From Haemaphysalis longicornis (taxonomy: Eukaryota; Arthropoda; Arachnida; Ixodida; Ixodidae), in contig CM023454.1 of assembly GCA_013339765.2 (NCBI GenBank), positions 62,501,878 to 62,565,877 on the forward strand: a DNA stretch of 64,000 nucleotides. Reading direction: 5' to 3'. A program made the translations under genes and the position numbers. The notes below the pieces were generated by a model. That model saw only the letters and a list, made by a program, of their open reading frames with translations, was not told the origin of the DNA and did not search any database. This document shows, in pieces, positions 60,126 to 64,000 of the stretch (its first letter is position 1; the number at the start of each line of letters is the position of its first letter).

Positions 60126-61135
60126 AGAGGTATCATAAAAACGAATTTAAAAGGATTGTTAGGCATAGAAAAAAATTTTAAAAGAATAAAGAAGAGGACT
60201 GTATGATGGCTGACGTTGAAGTTCTATTTGTTGCACTCTACATATAGGCTTTTAACTGGACTAGTCGGGAAGGTACCACCCGCCAAGCGGAGCCTAGATG
60301 AACCACAGGGTCCAGCATTGTGAGGGATGTTTTAGTGGCTGACCCATAGACAACGCGAACATAGTCCAATCGTGCACCAATTAGGCTGGTCAAACACGTA
60401 AAAGAATTTGTTTGTTAGCACCAAAAAAAGTGGGCGAGAGAACCTTTAGGATAGTGAGTGTTTTTAAGGGTTTATTTTTTAGTTGTTTTATGTGTGGGAT
60501 GAATGTGAGCTTTTCGTCAAAGATGATACCTAAAAACGTGTGTTACTTTTCTACAGGAATGGAGACACCATGGAGTTGGATGTCTGGGTTCAGCCGAATG
60601 CCACGCCATTTGGAAAACACAACACAAGTAAACTTTCCTGGATTCAAATTAAAACCATTTATATCTGCCCAGCCAGCTAGCTTGGTAACGGCAAGATGGA
60701 TTTGGCGCTGGCAGATACATAATTTACAGGATTTGAAGCAGTGTTAACCGTTGTCTACATACATCGAACAGGAAATCAATTGCGGCAGCACATTCCTAAG
60801 AGAATTTATTTTTACAATAAACAAAGTGCAACTCAAAATCCCCTTGCGGCACGCCATTTTCCTGCATATAAACCCTAGAGATGGCAGTTTTAACTCGCAC
60901 GCGAAACGTTCTTTCAGGGAGGTAATTGGCAAGCGTGTTTATCATGTTACCCTACATGCCAATGGACTTCAACTCGCTGAGGATGCCGTACCGCCAAGCA
61001 GTAGCATACGCCTTTTCAAGATCAACGAATACGGTCATACAGTACTGCTTGTGCAGGAAAGTATCTTTGATGTATGACTCTAACGCAACGAGTTGACAGT
61101 TGGTTGATCGATCCGCCCTGAAGCCTGCCTCCACA
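60126..61135 (-). pseudogene. LINE copy B: reverse transcriptase (decayed)
   Basis: In order on the minus strand: VEAGFRADRSTNCQLVAL near 61120, motif A VFVDLEKAYATAW near 61035, YGILSELKSIGM, then CTLFIVKIN, and motif C as YVDNG near 60760. Then come GIRLNPDIQLHG near 60590 and FLGIIFDEKLTFIPHI near 60520. The second Asp of the YVDD catalytic motif is Asn, and there are stops (for example before HTFLG). The 5' side ends abruptly next to an RTE-type fragment. Confidence 0.8.
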
Positions 61136-61189
61136 CCACTATCTTCATTACCCTTATTGTGACACTCATTGTCTTCCACTCCACTGCTC

Positions 61190-61690
61190 ACTGAGTCTTC
61201 TTAATTTAGGTTGAACCCTCCTAATCAGCCTCCACGTTTATGCCTCCTAGGTGAGTACCGGTAAGATGCAGCTGTCATACACTTTCTTCTTCAGTGACCA
61301 TGGTATTATTATCATTCATTATCTAAGATTGTCTGCCGTATGCACTCCACCCCATTCTTATCCTTCTAATTATATCTGCCTCATGGTTGGGATCCGGGGT
61401 CACAACTTTGCCTAAGTAGTTATATACGTGTACCAATTCCACTGTCTCGCCAGATCCCAATTCGCTGTGATGTCCCAAGGTTATTGATCATTACTTTAGT
61501 TTTCTGCAAAATAGTTTTCAGGGCCACGGTACAACGCTGTTTGTCAAGCGCGGAAAAGTATACATTGCAATTGGTCTCCCGAGTTACTTAGCAAGGCAAC
61601 GTCATCAGCAACTCTGAGTTTTCTGAGGTATACTCTAATAATCTTTACTCCCACTTGTTACTAATCCATATAATTATACAAAAAGAAAAA
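61190..61690 (-). pseudogene. RTE-type LINE fragment (RT C-terminal part)
   Basis: The minus strand shows SGETVELVHVYNYLGKVV near 61440, then HEADIIRRIRMGWSAYGRQS near 61370. Further upstream is a weak RLADD-like block with LLSN. The YLG...RIRMGWSAFGR-type pattern is characteristic of RTE-clade elements common in arthropods. It is interrupted by stops and one frameshift near 61590. Copy B of the other LINE family begins immediately downstream at about 61135, which suggests one inserted next to or into the other. Confidence 0.65.
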
Positions 61691-62689
61691 TTACAATCCG
61701 GTCGCTCCAGTGTATCTTATTCATCTCAAGCAGAGGTTCTGCTTGCTCGTTTAGACGGGTTTGGAAGTACTCCAAAACACACGGGTTTTGAAATCAACTA
61801 TTCACATATATAATAGAGTTTACATCGCGAAAGAGCACTCGCAATTCTCGCACAAAGGTTGATTTCTATCTTTTAAACGAAAGAATACAACTCAGGGCGG
61901 TTCTTTGTTACACAATATTTTGGTATTTTTGACAGCAACCAGCTCCGGAAACAGCGTTTTTTTGGGGTGTTTATCAATAAATGGGAGAACCATTGCCGTT
62001 TAGGGGCTGTAAAAATTGCTGAGCTACCTTTGTTTATTATGGCCTTGGGGGCAGCAATTGTTTCTTTATTTTCAAATTAACTCGGGTTGAAAATATGGAC
62101 GTCGGCGGCTCATTTTACATGGCGTGTGTTTGCGCCACCGGGCAGACACTGTGGGTGTAGATGGATAATGCCAAACTCCTTTTCAAAAACAGTATTCAAT
62201 ATTTCAGCATTTTTTAGAAAATACAATTGTTTTCAGCCAATCTTGGCTCAGTATAAATAATTAAATAACACCTGTCTAATATTTGTCAACAACATAATAT
62301 ACTAGCGCTTAGAATATGGATTTTTTTTTGAGGTTGAAGGTTAATAATTGAACCAAAACAGATATAAATACAATGTACACAGGGACCTAACAATGTTGTA
62401 ATAGGGTCCCGAAATTACAGCGCCATTGTTTGTGTTTTGATCCTAATTATCTCCAACTAAATTATGGTCTGTGTTTCCAAAATGAGATTAAGAACATTCT
62501 TTCTTAAACATCAACGCTCTCTGTCAGGAGCAACAAGGTACCTCGGCCCTGCTGAACATTGTTGCCATTCTGGTATAGGACAAAAGCACGCAAATAAATG
62601 AAATGCAAACGCCTGGCACGTTGCCATTTGGTAAAAACTTTCAATAAGCCAAAGACTCAGTTTTCGCTTGGTGCCATACCTCAGAAAAG
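61691..62689. other. AT-rich DNA, no recognisable gene
   Basis: About 1 kb with stops in all frames at short intervals and no repeat or RNA motif that I can support. Confidence 0.5.
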
Positions 62690-63150
62690 TTAGCGCCGCT
62701 CAGTCAAACTCACTCACAATTTTATTGTCGAAACACCACTTACTGAAATTCAGACTCCTTTGCTGAGCAGCATATTTGCGCTCACTCAATATCAAACTCA
62801 AACTCATAGTGGGCGCTAAACGCAAAACTCACTCACACTCAAAACTCAAAATGTACTCAGAACTCAAAATGTTCTAAAACTCTAAATGTACTCCAACTGA
62901 AAATTTACTCAAACTCAAGAAGCACTCAAAACTACTCAAAATGAACGCAACGTGAAAATTTACTCAAAACTCAAAATATACTCAAACTCAAAACCTACTC
63001 AGCACTCAAAATGTACTAAAAGTCAATATGTACTCACAACTAAAAATATACTCAGAACCCATGGTCTAAGGCGTACTACAAATCAGTCGGGCTCAAATTC
63101 AATCGAGCTATAAACTCACCAAGTCACACTAGTCTCGCGCTCGCTCAAAC
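62690..63150. repeat. Degenerate ACTCAAAATGT-type short tandem repeat
   Basis: Dozens of imperfect 10-13 bp units such as ACTCAAAATGT, ACTCACACTCAAA and TACTCAAAACTC. They are densest at 62820-63060, with looser GCTCACTCAAACTCAC units on both sides. No coding role is visible. Confidence 0.8.
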
Positions 63151-64000
63151 TCACGTGTTAGCTTGAGTATAATGTGTCTGAGTGACCAGACTCATGGGTG
63201 AGTCCGCCGCCCTGCGCTTAGAAATTATCGCGTAAAAATGTATACAAACGCAAGTGGTTTGACATCTCCTAATTCTTCCTGCTTGAACATATAAAATTGT
63301 GCCTGCTGCAGGTCGCTTTTGCTTCGATGCTTCAAAGTGAGAAGCTCTGAAGTTGGAAATCGAAGACAAAGGCTGGTTGTCCTTCCTGGTGTCGTATGGG
63401 TATGCGAAGAAAAATTTCTTGGAGGCTGGAGTGTGTAATATTTTTGTTAAGGAACGCAGGCCTCACAATGTCAAATTCTCTTGGTGATAAACGACTAGCC
63501 CGCAGTGGTTCCAAATTGCCACCGTCAATTCTACTGTGACAAGGGCTGATTCCTAAAACTTTCTCTACCTCCATATAGAAGCTTTTTTTTTGCTCGTATC
63601 CTCAGCCCTTTCATCGTTTCGAACAAACAAAATGTTATCGAAAATACGCATACAATAAAGACAATCAATACTTACAGATTGGGTAGCATACTGAAACAGA
63701 ATAAATTTGTTAGTCTGGAGCCACAAGAAAAATCGACAAATACAACTTTTATAACTGTATAATAATATTACATTACATTATATTAACCTTCAAATCTATA
63801 CCTTTTTACAGCGGACGCAGTTGAAAAGCACTAGTATGTGCGCAAAATTTCTATTTTTTTAACCAAAGATGTGTGTTACTCATCTGTTGCATCCCTTATC
63901 TGTTGCTTTTTTCTGTATGGTCTCTATAGCTAAAACAACATCAAAAGTGTGGTAGTCTACAAAACGGTGGGTGTAGGAACGATCCCGTATGCTACGTTTG
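63151..64000. other. No recognisable gene at right edge
   Basis: AT-rich sequence with only short open frames; no supported feature. Confidence 0.5.

Overview
The window is eukaryotic repeat-rich DNA with no complete host gene that I can support. The retroelement families (RNase H-bearing LINEs, an RTE-type LINE, Ty3/Gypsy LTR elements) point to an arthropod. The family resemblance makes me favour an ixodid tick or another arachnid, but that is inference from familiarity with such repeats, not proof from the sequence.

Layout. (1) 1-1319: 5' end of a Ty3/Gypsy element on the minus strand (LTR, primer-binding site, open gag frame running off the edge). (2) About 1322-3700: a decayed minus-strand LINE (RT, RNase H, C-terminal part). 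(3) 3700-5134: nothing recognisable. (4) 5135-5862: two diverged outer copies of the satellite monomer between AT microsatellites. One holds a tRNA-like gene different from the one in the main array. (5) About 5858-48273: a 42 kb tandem array of ~480 bp monomers, about 85 complete direct copies. It is broken near 23.5-25.2 kb by inverted, error-rich copies and a 100-N scaffold gap. (6) 48274-50794: unique or weakly repeated DNA. (7) 50795-56795: a decayed Ty3/Gypsy element with two LTRs and a 5-bp target duplication. Its 5' LTR is split by a nested LINE with its own 8-bp target duplication, and its internal region carries a chimeric insertion with an STPR-like charged-repeat ORF. (8) 56796-59100: unassigned DNA with a hexamer-repeat patch. 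(9) About 59115-61690: a second copy of the LINE family seen at 1.3-3.7 kb, abutting an RTE-type LINE fragment. (10) 61700-64000: AT-rich DNA with a degenerate ACTCAAAA-type repeat.

The most notable element is the array. Every monomer carries, on the minus strand, a 72-nt tRNA-like sequence with a full cloverleaf, a perfect A-box match, a good B box and a T5 Pol III terminator 5 nt after its end. The anticodon triplet would be TCT (Arg), but the invariant U33 is replaced by a purine. This looks like a tRNA-derived, Pol III-promoter-bearing satellite rather than a set of working tRNA genes. The outer diverged monomers share the same body but carry another tRNA-like head, so the head seems to have been exchanged or replaced during the family's evolution.
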